Source of the DNA: DASZBX01 sp035943635 | Lineage (GTDB): Bacteria; Actinomycetota; Actinomycetes; Streptomycetales; Catenulisporaceae | NCBI GenBank assembly: GCA_035943635.1 | Contig: DASZBX010000058.1 | Location: forward strand, 1-20,400 | Length of the DNA: 20,400 bases | Direction of reading: 5' to 3' | Shown here: in pieces, positions 8,103 through 15,612 of the stretch | How positions within the stretch are numbered: the stretch's first letter is position 1 | Layout of the letters: every line of letters begins with the position of its first letter | Made by a program: the position numbers and the translations under genes | Notes under the pieces: model-generated | The model's input: the letters and a program-made list of their open reading frames with translations, nothing else | Told to the model about the DNA's origin: nothing | Databases searched by the model: none

Positions 8103-8646
8103 CGACGCGCAGCCACTGGTCGACGATCGGCGGGGCCACGTCCCCGCGTATCCGTTCCAGCCTGACCTTGGCCCCGCCGGGCCGGGAGAACATCCGGACC
8201 CCGTCGCCGAGCAGGACCGGGGCGACGTGCACCAGGATCTCGTCCAGCAGCCCGGCTTCCAGGCAGCGGGCGGCGGTCGCGGCGCCGAACACGACCACGC
8301 ACTTGTCCCCGGCCGCGGCCTTCGCGGTCGCCACCGCACTCGGGATGTCGCCGTCGAGCAGGGTGAACCCGGGCGGCGCGACCTCGTCCGGATCGTGGGT
8401 CAGGACGAACATCGGGCCGGTCCACGCGCCGCCGTACGGCTTGCCCGGCTCCGTGGACGAACCGCGGTCGGACTCCCCGCCGTGGTGCGTGCGCGCCCCG
8501 ATCAGCAGCGCGCCGATGTTCGCGAGCAGATCGGCGGCCGCGGCGTTGGGGCCGCCGAGGTAGTCCATGATCCAGGTCATCTCGCCGCCCGGGCCGGCGA
8601 TGAAGCCGTCGAGCGACATGGTCGCGTGGTAGAGCACCTTTGCCAT
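8092..8646 (-). CDS. Dihydrofolate-reductase-like (RibD C-terminal domain) protein
   Basis: Protein of 184 residues in the widespread RibD-C/DHFR-like family (YyaP, YwjB type), predicted NADPH-dependent reductases of unknown substrate. The typical start KVLYHATMSLDGFIAGPGG is present. It is followed by the ALLIGARTHHGG segment, the CVVVFGAATAARCLEAGLLDE nucleotide-binding part and ILVHVAPVLLGDGVRMF near the end. The ATG at 8646 gives the family's usual start; an in-frame GTG two codons upstream (8652) is equally possible. Neither has a clear Shine-Dalgarno, so translation may be leaderless. It is divergent from the amidohydrolase across a 148-bp gap with several inverted repeats. Confidence 0.85.
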   Translation of the reverse strand: MAKVLYHATMSLDGFIAGPGGEMTWIMDYLGGPNAAAADLLANIGALLIGARTHHGGESDRGSSTEPGKPYGGAWTGPMFVLTHDPDEVAPPGFTLLDGDIPSAVATAKAAAGDKCVVVFGAATAARCLEAGLLDEILVHVAPVLLGDGVRMFSRPGGAKVRLERIRGDVAPPIVDQWLRVVTP

Positions 8647-8699
8647 GGACACAATCTACGAGCGGCCACCCACATCCGCCTGATCGGGTGGGTTTGCCC

Positions 8700-8717
8700 G
8701 ATGCAAGACCTCGCATC
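8700..8717. promoter_or_regulatory. Imperfect inverted repeat in the divergent gap
   Basis: GATGCAAGACCTCGCATC is an 18-bp inverted repeat with seven of nine positions pairing. Just before it, ATCGGG (8683-8688) pairs with CCCGAT (8697-8702) around an 8-base loop. Both lie between the DHFR-like gene and the amidohydrolase. Operator function is a guess from position and symmetry. Confidence 0.35.
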
Positions 8718-8776
8718 TGACCCTGATCACCACTAAAACCGTCTTATTTTTGAAAAATCGGGCGAAAAGCTTCAAA

Positions 8777-8790
8777 CGAATGTACATTCG
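8777..8790. promoter_or_regulatory. Perfect 14-bp palindrome, candidate operator
   Basis: CGAATGTACATTCG is perfectly self-complementary and ends 4 bp before the amidohydrolase ATG at 8795. It sits in an AT-rich segment with TTGAAA at 8750-8755, which could be a -35 element, although no convincing -10 is seen at the right distance. A bound dimer here would block transcription or translation start of the amidohydrolase gene. No regulator gene for it is identified; the nearest candidate is the MocR gene. Confidence 0.5.
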
Positions 8791-8794
8791 GGCC

Positions 8795-9925
8795 ATGGAG
8801 AATGCCACGGCTCGCGTGCCGCCGACCGCCGCCGACGGCCGGCCGACCGGCCGGACCGCCCTGACGAACGTCCGGATCTTCGACGGGCGCGGACTGACCG
8901 CGCCCTCGACCGTCGTCGTGGACGGCACGCGGATCGGGACCGACACCGCCGGAGCCCGGGTGGTCGACGGGCGCGGCGGGATCCTGCTGCCCGGGCTGAT
9001 CGACGCGCACATTCACCTGAACGGCGCCGACACCCTGGAGCAGCTGACCGACTACGGCGTGACCACGGCGCTGGACATGGGCACGTGGCCGGCCGCGACG
9101 GTCACCGCGCTGCGCAGCCGGCCCGGGCTGACCGACATACGCAGCTGCGGGATCGGCGCGTCCTCGGCGGCCAGCGGGCACGGCCAACGTCCCGGCCGCC
9201 CGCGCGAGGGCCTGGTCGCGGGCCCGCGGGACGCAGCCGGGTACGTCGCGGACCGGGTGGCCGAGGGCGCGGACTACATCAAGATCATCATCGATCTGCC
9301 GGGCTTCGACCAGCCGACGCTGGACTCCCTGGTCGCCGCCGCGCACGAGTACGGCCGCATAGCGATCGCGCACGCGTCCTCGTTCGCCGCGGTCGACATG
9401 GCGCAGGCCGCGGGAGTCGACGTCGTCACGCACGTGCCGCTGGACCATGCGCTGGACGAGGCGGCCGCGGGGCAGATGATCGTCGACCGGCGGGTCGTCA
9501 TCCCCACGCTCGCAATGATGGAGGCGATCGTGGAGAAGGTGCGCCGCCCGCGGCACAGCGCGAGCACCAGGCCGTCGTACAAGGCGGCGCGCGAGTCGGT
9601 CAGCCTGCTCTACCGCGCGGGCGTGCCGATCCTGGCCGGCACGGACGCGAACGAGTCCTGGGCTGTCCCGGCCTCGCCGCTGTTCGGCGACAGCCTGCAC
9701 CGCGAGCTGGAGTTACTTGTGGACGCGGGCCTGTCCACCGTCGACGCGCTGCGCGCCGCCACCTCCCTGCCCGCCCGGCACTTCGGCCTGACCGCGCGCG
9801 GCACCATCCAGCCCGGCATGCGCGCGGACCTGGTACTGATAGCCGGGGACCCGATCGACGACATCACCGCGACCCGCCGGATCGAGCAGGTCTGGTGCGC
9901 AGGAATCGAACGCTTCCAGGACTAG
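8795..9925 (+). CDS. Metal-dependent amidohydrolase
   Basis: Amidohydrolase-superfamily enzyme of 376 residues, imidazolonepropionase/prolidase-like branch. A short beta-sandwich part at about 20-65 leads into GLIDAHIHLN with metal ligands His72 and His74. Lys163 in YIKIII is the likely carboxylated bridging lysine. His193 (IAHAS), His213 (VTHVP) and Asp284 (AGTDAN) complete the binuclear site. The C-terminal GMRADLVLIAGDP segment is typical. The ATG at 8795 was chosen because the frame upstream is not protein-like; no Shine-Dalgarno is visible. Leu307 is encoded by the rare codon TTA (9713-9715). The substrate is probably a cyclic or acyl amide and cannot be named. Confidence 0.88.
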   Translation: MENATARVPPTAADGRPTGRTALTNVRIFDGRGLTAPSTVVVDGTRIGTDTAGARVVDGRGGILLPGLIDAHIHLNGADTLEQLTDYGVTTALDMGTWPAATVTALRSRPGLTDIRSCGIGASSAASGHGQRPGRPREGLVAGPRDAAGYVADRVAEGADYIKIIIDLPGFDQPTLDSLVAAAHEYGRIAIAHASSFAAVDMAQAAGVDVVTHVPLDHALDEAAAGQMIVDRRVVIPTLAMMEAIVEKVRRPRHSASTRPSYKAARESVSLLYRAGVPILAGTDANESWAVPASPLFGDSLHRELELLVDAGLSTVDALRAATSLPARHFGLTARGTIQPGMRADLVLIAGDPIDDITATRRIEQVWCAGIERFQD

Positions 9926-9998
9926 ATGATCGATCCGAACGGGGCCGGGGCCCGCAAATGCAGACGACACCCACCCCGAAGGCTGACACGATGTCCCC

Positions 9999-10421
9999 AT
10001 GAGCAGAGCGGTGACGGCCAGGGACGACCTCGCGTCACGCCGTCGGTATACGCAGCTCCTCCGGCGGTCCTTCGATGGCAGTGATCTCGCGTCGGTGTGC
10101 CTGCAACAGTTGCGGTTCACCCAGTGCACGTTTCGCGGGGCCGATCTTCGTCAGGCCACCTTGGACCGATGCTTCTTCAAGCTGTGCGACTTTCACGGGG
10201 CCGACCTGCGCGGCGCCTCCCTGCGCGGAATCTCCCTGGCGGGCTGCGATCTGACTGGCGCCGACCTGCGGGCCGCGGACCTGACCGGGGCGCGAGTCGG
10301 TCAAGTCCGCACCGGCAGCCCGCCTTTCGGGCTGACCGACGCCACCGGCATCAAGCTGGACAATGCCGTCCTGCGCGACCTTGAGCTCGACCAGGTCATC
10401 GGCTGGCCCAGCATCAGGTGA
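9999..10421 (+). CDS. Pentapeptide-repeat protein
   Basis: Protein of 140 residues built largely of A(D/N)Lxx-type pentapeptides. These run from about residue 26 to 100 (FDGSDL, CTFRGADLRQATL, CDFHGADLRGASL, CDLTGADLRAADLTGARV). A further short run at 115-130 follows an irregular insertion. Such repeats form a right-handed quadrilateral beta-helix. Family members include gyrase-protecting DNA mimics such as Qnr and MfpA, but most have no known role, and this one is shorter than MfpA. No strong Shine-Dalgarno precedes the ATG. It is convergent with the next gene. Confidence 0.82.
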   Translation: MSRAVTARDDLASRRRYTQLLRRSFDGSDLASVCLQQLRFTQCTFRGADLRQATLDRCFFKLCDFHGADLRGASLRGISLAGCDLTGADLRAADLTGARVGQVRTGSPPFGLTDATGIKLDNAVLRDLELDQVIGWPSIR

Positions 10422-10455
10422 TCCAGTCGATGACCGAGGGTTTACCGGCTGGTGC

Positions 10456-11595
10456 TCAAGACGGCCGGTACTCGGCCCGCAGTCCGGCAAGGTGGTAAGC
10501 AAGCTGGTGGTGTCCGCGGCGGTGCAGGTCGTCCCGCAGCTGCTCGAAGTCCTCGCGCCGGGCGACGGCGAACAGCAGCGGGTCGGTGTTGGCCGCGGAC
10601 TCGTCGAGCTGGTCGATCAGCCGGGCCAGTCCGGCCGGTTCGACCCAGCCCGCGTACCAGACGACGAGCTGCTCCGGGCACTGGTCCGGGGCGATCGACA
10701 TGAGCAGGTTGACCAGCCGGCTCATCTGCTGCGCGGACAGCTGCGCCTGGGCCTTGCCCAGTCCGTCCTGGACCTCGTGTTCCGGCCGGGCCAACAGGGC
10801 GGGCACCAGGGTGGCGGCGACCTCGGGCGAGCGGACCGCGACGACCGTGGCCGCGACCTGCGCGAACGGGCGGCCGTTCAGGCCGAGGGCGAGCGTGCGG
10901 GCGTCGGCCGGGAGGTTCTGCGCCACGAGCGCGTCGAGCATGGCCGCGCACGCCTCGTCGCCGATCCCGGCCAGCCGGGCGAGCAGCGGGTCCACCTCCT
11001 TGCCCCGGCGCGCCTTGCGTAGCGCGCCGAGCAGGGTGCCGATGTCCTGCGGCCGCCCGGCGAGCACGGACACGAGCAGTTCGACGACGCCGTCGGCGTG
11101 GCCGCGCATGCGCAGGATCTCGCCGTATCGCAGGACCGTGGGGATCGGTTTGGTGCGAGCGGCGGCGGTGAACGCGTAGGTGGACAGGTCCTGGTGGTTG
11201 CCCGCGTTCAGATAGGCCGCGAGCGATTCGAGGTCGCCCTCGGACGCCTGGTACTGGGCCAGGACCGCGTCGAGGAAGTCGCGGGCGGTGTCCGGTCCGA
11301 GCGCGGCCGCCAGCGTGCCGGTCATCCGCGCGGTGGTCGCCGGGGCCGGACCGCAGGCTTCGACCAGCCCGCGGAACAGGTCGGCGGCCGCGTCCTGGAT
11401 CCCGGCCGCGCGCAGCCGCCGCAGCAGGTCGACCGCGCGGTCCGGCGGCAGGGCCGCGGCGGCCCGGCGGGCGGCGCGGCGGTAGAGCTCGAAGGCCTCG
11501 GCCGGCCAGCCGTCCTGCTCGTACCGTTCCGCGAGCGCCAGGGTCTCCTGTTCCGACCATTGCGCGGTATCCGGAACCTGCATCGGATCGCCCAC
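10456..11595 (-). CDS. Alpha-helical repeat protein of unknown function
   Basis: Hypothetical soluble protein of 379 residues. It is almost entirely predicted helix with TPR/PPR-like spacing: WSEQETLALAERYEQDGWPAEAFELYRRA near the N-terminus, then repeated helix pairs of about 35 residues to the end. No catalytic motif, signal peptide or membrane segment is visible. A protein-protein scaffold role is likely but unproven. The start is GTG at 11595 with AGGTG upstream; an ATG four codons later (11583) is an alternative. It lies 196 bp downstream of the MMPL gene on the same strand with a hairpin between them, so it is probably transcribed separately. A 386-residue frame over the same region is Arg/Gly-rich and is a shadow. 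Confidence 0.75.
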   Translation of the reverse strand: MGDPMQVPDTAQWSEQETLALAERYEQDGWPAEAFELYRRAARRAAAALPPDRAVDLLRRLRAAGIQDAAADLFRGLVEACGPAPATTARMTGTLAAALGPDTARDFLDAVLAQYQASEGDLESLAAYLNAGNHQDLSTYAFTAAARTKPIPTVLRYGEILRMRGHADGVVELLVSVLAGRPQDIGTLLGALRKARRGKEVDPLLARLAGIGDEACAAMLDALVAQNLPADARTLALGLNGRPFAQVAATVVAVRSPEVAATLVPALLARPEHEVQDGLGKAQAQLSAQQMSRLVNLLMSIAPDQCPEQLVVWYAGWVEPAGLARLIDQLDESAANTDPLLFAVARREDFEQLRDDLHRRGHHQLAYHLAGLRAEYRPS

Positions 11596-11606
11596 CCATC
11601 ACACCT

Positions 11607-11632
11607 GGAGGTTTCCCCAGCGGAAACCCTCC
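11607..11632 (-). terminator. Strong hairpin between the MMPL and helical-repeat genes
   Basis: GGAGGTTTCC (11607-11616) pairs with GGAAACCCTCC (11622-11632) around a 5-base loop, with one bulged base. It follows the MMPL stop codon by about 160 bp on the minus strand and lies just upstream of the helical-repeat gene. No U-tract follows. It could be an intrinsic-like terminator or a regulatory site for the downstream gene. Confidence 0.4.
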
Positions 11633-11791
11633 GGTCCGGGTGCGTTTCTACCACGGTCACCGGGCCCAGGGAACCCGTCTGCGCGCAGGCGCTGGCCAGA
11701 CCGGTTCCGGTTGTCGACATGCCACGCCGGGCCCGTGCCGCACTCGCGCCACACCGGCACCACGGTCGGGCCGGGGCGGGGTCGGGAACGG

Positions 11792-14017
11792 TCAGTCGTC
11801 AGCGCGCTGACGATCGTGCACGGGCATCGGCGTGATCCGCAGCACCCGTGCGACCGGCCCGGGCAGCCACCAGTTGAGCCGGCCGAGCAGGGCGACCAGT
11901 GCCGGGGCCAGCACGCCGCGGATGACCGTGGCGTCGATGAGGATGCCCGCGGCCAGGCCGGTGGACAGGATCTTCACATCGGTCTGCGGCACTCCGCCGA
12001 GCGCGACGAACGCCAGGAACAGGATCAGCGCGCCGCTGGAGATCAACCGCCCGGTGTGTCCGATCCCGCGGATCACGGCCTCGTCGACCTCGTGTCCGCT
12101 CTCGTACTCCTCGTTGATCCGGGTCAGGATGAAGACCTCGTAGTCCATCGAGAGCCCGAAGAGCAGCGCGAACACGGCCAGCGGCACCCACAGGGTGACG
12201 GCGCCGGTCGCCGGGCTGGAGAAGAGCGCCTGCGTGCCGTGGCCCTCCTGCCAGACGAAGGTCAGCACGCCGAACGCGGCGGCGAGGGACACGACGTTGA
12301 GCAGCAGGGCCTTGATCGGCAGCCAGACCGAGCGCAGCGCGCGGGTGAGCAGCAGGAGGGTGACGACGACGATCGCGGCCGCGATGATCAGCAGGTTGGG
12401 TCCGTAGAGGGCGTGGATGAAGTCGCCGTCCTGGGCGGGCGACCCGCCGACCCGGGCGCCCGGAACCTGCGCGGCGGCGCCCCGGATCCGGGACAGCGCG
12501 GCCTTCCCGGCGTCGCTGGACGGGTCGTCGGCGGACCACGCGTCCACGACCCGCTGCCCGCCGCGGCTCCACTGCGCGGGGGCGACCGCGGTGATGCCGG
12601 ATGCGGGTGGGAGCACGGCTGAGGCCTGGGAATTCGTGCTCGAACTGGTGCTCGTGCCTGTGCTCGTACCTGTGCTCGCCGGCAGCAGGATCTCGGTCGG
12701 GCGCAGGACTCCGGAGCCGATGCCGGAGCTGGTCAGGTCTTGCAGTCCGGCGCGGGCCTCGGCGGTGGCCGTCGCGGCGGTAGCGCTGGCCTGCGGCTCG
12801 CCGAGGCTGAGGCCGAAGACCGGGATGATCAGCACGGCCAGGACCAGCAGGGCTCCGGCGGCCGAGACGATGCGATGGCCGACCACTTTGCGCGCGATGG
12901 CGGTCCACAGGCGGCTGACCGTGGACGGCGGCCGTTTGCGCGGCCATTCCAGCCGGGGGCCGATCGCGTCCAGGATGACCGGCAGCAGGGTGGTCGACAC
13001 GGCGATGCTCAGCAGCGGGATCAGCAGTCCGGCGAGACCGACGCTGCGCAGGAACGGAACGTTCGTCAGCGCGAGCGCGGCGAGGCTGACCGTGACGGTG
13101 ATGCCGGAGAACACCACCGAACTGCCCGCGGTGGCCGCGGACTTGAACACGGCGTCGCGGTTCTCGGCGCCGCCGGCCCGTTCCTCCCGCCAACGGGTGA
13201 CGATCAGCAACGCGTAGTCGATGGCCACGCCGAGCCCGACCAGCGCGACGATGTTCTGCACGAGGGTGGACATCGTCGTGACGTAGGTCATGGCGTAGAT
13301 GAACACGAACGCCGTGGGGATCGCCACGCCCGCGATCAGCAGCGGAAGCAGGGCAAGCAGCGACCCGAAGACGATCGCGAGCACGACGAGCGCGGCCGCA
13401 CCGGCGGCGAGCGTCTCGAACAGGACGCTGTTGCCTCCGCCGGCCCCGCCGGACGCGAGGATCGTGGAGCCGGTGATCTGAACGGGCGCGCCGTCGACGG
13501 TCGTGTGAGCCAGCGCGTCGGCCAGCACTGGCCGAGCCTTGTTGTAGGGCCCCGAGGAGGTGAAGTCGGGGATCGGGTAGATCAGGTCGAAGGTGGTGCG
13601 CCTGTCGGCGGACACGAAGGCGCGGTCGTTGCTGGTCAGCAGGGATGCGGTGCGTGCGCCGGGGAGCGCGGCGGCGGCCTTGCCGAAGGCTGTCTGCAGC
13701 TGGGCGCGCACGCCCGGGGAGTCGACCGTGGTGCCGGCGGGCAGCTGGACGACCGCGACGAGCGGCGGGGTGATGCCGCCGGAGCCGAAGGTGTGCACGA
13801 TCGCGGAGTTGGTCTCGAACGCGGGCTGTCCGGGCAGGTCGAAGGCGAAGGACAGGCGTGGCCCGGCCTGGCTCGCGGCCACGCCTCCGGCCAGGGCGAG
13901 CACGATCCAGCCTAGAATCACGAACCAGCGGTGGGCCACCGCCCACCGCGCCACCCGCGCTGTGCCGCTCGGTCGCGCCGAGGCAGATCGAGATAGCTCA
14001 CTCACTGAATGATTCAT
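11792..14017 (-). CDS. MMPL-family RND transporter
   Basis: Integral membrane exporter of 741 residues, a standard length for actinobacterial MMPL proteins. TM1 is near 29-50. The first extracytoplasmic domain follows, then a five-helix block with the proton-relay motif GVAIDYALLIVTRWREE. A second extracytoplasmic domain and a matching block with GLSMDYEVFILTRINEEY complete the internal duplication. Substrates of the family are lipids, siderophores or drugs. The ATG at 14017 was chosen over a longer frame because that extension runs into the MarR gene. No Shine-Dalgarno precedes it, so the mRNA may be leaderless. The gene is divergent from the MarR gene across 36 bp, which suggests repression by that MarR. 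Confidence 0.92.
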   Translation of the reverse strand: MNHSVSELSRSASARPSGTARVARWAVAHRWFVILGWIVLALAGGVAASQAGPRLSFAFDLPGQPAFETNSAIVHTFGSGGITPPLVAVVQLPAGTTVDSPGVRAQLQTAFGKAAAALPGARTASLLTSNDRAFVSADRRTTFDLIYPIPDFTSSGPYNKARPVLADALAHTTVDGAPVQITGSTILASGGAGGGNSVLFETLAAGAAALVVLAIVFGSLLALLPLLIAGVAIPTAFVFIYAMTYVTTMSTLVQNIVALVGLGVAIDYALLIVTRWREERAGGAENRDAVFKSAATAGSSVVFSGITVTVSLAALALTNVPFLRSVGLAGLLIPLLSIAVSTTLLPVILDAIGPRLEWPRKRPPSTVSRLWTAIARKVVGHRIVSAAGALLVLAVLIIPVFGLSLGEPQASATAATATAEARAGLQDLTSSGIGSGVLRPTEILLPASTGTSTGTSTSSSTNSQASAVLPPASGITAVAPAQWSRGGQRVVDAWSADDPSSDAGKAALSRIRGAAAQVPGARVGGSPAQDGDFIHALYGPNLLIIAAAIVVVTLLLLTRALRSVWLPIKALLLNVVSLAAAFGVLTFVWQEGHGTQALFSSPATGAVTLWVPLAVFALLFGLSMDYEVFILTRINEEYESGHEVDEAVIRGIGHTGRLISSGALILFLAFVALGGVPQTDVKILSTGLAAGILIDATVIRGVLAPALVALLGRLNWWLPGPVARVLRITPMPVHDRQRADD
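12648..12680 (-). repeat. 12-bp tandem repeat inside the MMPL gene
   Basis: Two near-identical 12-bp units, GTGCTCGTGCCT and GTGCTCGTACCT, are followed by a partial third. On the coding strand they give Thr/Ser/Gly repeats (STGTSTGT, then a Ser/Thr/Asn stretch) in the second extracytoplasmic loop. The loop is probably a flexible, length-variable insert. Confidence 0.6.
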
Positions 14018-14047
14018 GCGGTGAGAGTACACTGGTGGTGAGAGGAG
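14006..14047. promoter_or_regulatory. Divergent MMPL/MarR control region
   Basis: TGAATGATTCA (14006-14016) is a perfect 11-bp palindrome that covers most of the MMPL start codon. CTCAC copies at 13997-14005 face GTGAG at 14021-14025. AGAGGAG (14041-14047) is the MarR Shine-Dalgarno. On the minus strand TACTCT (14029-14024) could be a -10 element for a leaderless MMPL transcript. The MarR protein is the likely ligand of this site, by analogy with other divergent MarR-transporter pairs. Confidence 0.45.
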
Positions 14048-14053
14048 CGAGTC

Positions 14054-14587
14054 ATGGGCCCCGGGCCGGATGTTGGCGTAGGTGTGGGCGAGGGTGTCAG
14101 TAGTGCACAAACGCAGCTTCGCCAGCAGGCCATCATCGAGGGGCTGCGCGATTACGGGACCGAGTCGACCCGTCTGGCGCAGGTCTTCGCGGCGATTCAC
14201 CATCTCCAGACCGCTGATCTGCATGCGCTCGTGGCGATCATGACTGCCGATCGTGGCGGCACGCCGCTCACCCCGCGGGTGCTGCGTGATCATCTCGGGT
14301 TGTCGTCGGGTGGTACGAGCTATGTCATCGACCGGCTTGAAAAGGCCGGCCATATCCGCCGAAGCCGCGAGGACACGCGGGACAATCGGGTGGTGCACCT
14401 GCGCTCGACCGATCAGGGCATGGCCACCGCCCGGTCGTTTTTCGGGCCGCTCGGGGTGCTTATCAAGGCGGTACTAGACACGTTCGACGGGCCCGATCTA
14501 GAGGTGATCGAACGCTTCATCACCGCTGCGGCCGATACCGTCACCGCGCACCTGGATCATCTGAACCACCCCGATGCCAGCCTTTGA
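14054..14587 (+). CDS. MarR-family transcriptional regulator
   Basis: Winged-helix regulator of 177 residues with a Gly/Val-rich first 15 residues. The core helix-turn-helix is at about 72-98 (LTPRVLRDHLGLSSGGTSYVIDRLEKAGHI). The wing, RRSREDTRDNRVVHLRST, carries the family's D-x-R motif. The flanking helices form the dimer domain. The ATG has AGAGGAG at a 6-base spacing. It is divergent from the MMPL exporter, so it probably represses the exporter and itself and is released by a small lipophilic ligand, which is inference. After its stop codon the same frame stays open and fairly protein-like to about 14720, so a lost longer C-terminus cannot be excluded. Confidence 0.9.
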   Translation: MGPGPDVGVGVGEGVSSAQTQLRQQAIIEGLRDYGTESTRLAQVFAAIHHLQTADLHALVAIMTADRGGTPLTPRVLRDHLGLSSGGTSYVIDRLEKAGHIRRSREDTRDNRVVHLRSTDQGMATARSFFGPLGVLIKAVLDTFDGPDLEVIERFITAAADTVTAHLDHLNHPDASL

Positions 14588-14727
14588 CCACTCGACGAGA
14601 TCGAAGACGAACTGCTCGCCCGCCACGCCCGCCCCCAAAGAGGTCGTCATAAGCTTTATGCGGTGGCACTCACCGTTCCCGACGCGGAACGCATCACACC
14701 CAGCCGCCAGGAGCAGGAGATCACGGC

Positions 14728-14838
14728 ATGTATTGCCTACAAGCGGTCATCGCCGCGGAGCAGGTGCTCGGTTCGCCGGCCGGCGCCGTCACAGCACCGC
14801 GGGCCGTGCCGCTCGGGCAGGGGCTGGCGCTGCTGCTA
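14728..14838 (+). pseudogene. Truncated 5' fragment of a gene of unknown function
   Basis: An AGGAGA Shine-Dalgarno (14715-14720) stands 7 bases before an ATG that opens a protein-like start: MYCLQAVIAAEQVLG, then VPLGQGLALL. From memory this resembles the beginning of a small actinobacterial hypothetical protein. After about 37 codons the frame loses protein character, because from about 14836 it lies antisense to the 3' end of the next pseudogene. The open frame continues to 15363 but its composition is that of a shadow. A deletion or rearrangement near 14836 probably removed the rest of the gene. Confidence 0.5.
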
Positions 14839-15312
14839 CAGCGCCTTGCACAGCGGCTCCTCCGGTTCCTCCGGCATCGAGGCCAAGGATCCGAGCTGCT
14901 CGGCAGTCAGCGCCCGCGCCTGATCGATCACCCACTCGACCGCGTCCCCGTGGAGACCAGCCACCAGCCAGGTGGGGACCTGCTCGACCACCGTGAAGGC
15001 CAGGCAGCGCACTCAGCTGTTGCCCGGCAACAGCCGAACGGGACGTTCGAGGTCGACTACCCGCCACAGGCTCGCCGGCCAGCCGAGCTCGTCGGTCGCG
15101 CACTCGTGAACGACGAGACCTTCGCCGCCGACCAAGCGCCGCTGCACTGCACGCCCGTTCCGTTCACGGGCGGCAAAGAACCTCTCCGGGCCGAAGGAGA
15201 CACGAACCGCAGGAGCCGGCGTCGGAGTGCCGAAGAACCGCTCATCCTCGGAAGCAAGGGCGAAGTACATGGCCGCGATCGAATCGTATGCCATGCGACA
15301 CGACTTCGGCAT
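14836..15312 (-). pseudogene. Gene of unknown function interrupted by an in-frame TGA
   Basis: A protein-like frame runs from the ATG at 15312 (or 15294, MAYDSIAAMYFALASEDE) through ECATDELGWPASLWRVVDL and RPVRLLPGNS. It meets TGA at 15015-15013 and then continues in the same frame as VRCLAFTVVEQVPTWLVAGL and further to a TAG at 14838-14836. Both halves look like one domain. The stop lies where a Trp (TGG) would be natural (GNS-W-VRC). The end at 14836 abuts the truncated plus-strand fragment, so the 3' end may also be lost. A GTG directly after the TGA could allow reinitiation as two small proteins. The function is not recognised. Confidence 0.55.
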
Positions 15313-15329
15313 CGGATTTGCCTAGTGCA

Positions 15330-15572
15330 GAGAAGCAGCCGCCATCAACGCAGCAGGTCATAGGACTAGGAACGGGCGGTCAGAGGACTGCCATCCGAGA
15401 GCATCAGATCTCGCAGGAACGCGCTGACCGGTTGGATCTCGTTGCCGCCGCCATCGACCACAACGAACGGCAACGAGCTTCGAGCACTTGCCCGCACCTC
15501 GCCAGCCCGCGGCACCTCGAGCCTGCCCTCGGTCAGCGCACGCCGTGGCTCGTCCACCAGAACCACCTCCAT
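15330..15572 (-). pseudogene. Fragment of a tyrosine-integrase-like gene with two in-frame stops
   Basis: The frame starts at the ATG at 15572 and contains FVVVDGGGNEIQPVSAFLRDLMLSD, then SPLTARS. It is interrupted by TAG at 15368-15366, continues as SYDLLR, meets TGA at 15347-15345 and goes on as WRLL before losing similarity. Ignoring the stops, the segment reads like the N-terminal SAM-like domain of actinobacterial tyrosine recombinases: SPLT-x-RSY-x-YDLLRWWRLL. TAG then replaces a Tyr codon and TGA replaces TGG. The catalytic domain is absent. It is a relic of a mobile element. The family call rests on memory of the motif, without a database search. Confidence 0.55.
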
Positions 15573-15582
15573 GGAAAGCCCT

Positions 15583-15612
15583 ATTGAGCACCACCGAATT
15601 GAGCACCACCGA
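15583..15612. repeat. Perfect tandem duplication of 15 bp
   Basis: ATTGAGCACCACCGA occurs at 15583-15597 and again without gap at 15598-15612. It lies just upstream of the integrase-like fragment. It may be an insertion footprint, a recombinase binding repeat or simple slippage. Confidence 0.8.

Noticed and set aside
10442..11602. A 386-codon minus-strand frame overlapping the helical-repeat gene
   Set aside because: It is extremely rich in Arg, Gly and Pro, as expected for a shifted frame of a high-GC gene. The alternative frame has normal composition and helical periodicity.
15013..15347. Recoding of TGA as Trp or selenocysteine
   Set aside because: The neighbouring genes use TGA as a normal stop, the integrase-like fragment also has a TAG, and no selenocysteine-type hairpin is evident. 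Decay explains all three stops.
14728..15363. A 211-codon plus-strand frame
   Set aside because: Only the first 37 or so codons look like protein. The rest is antisense to a more convincing minus-strand frame and has a shadow composition.
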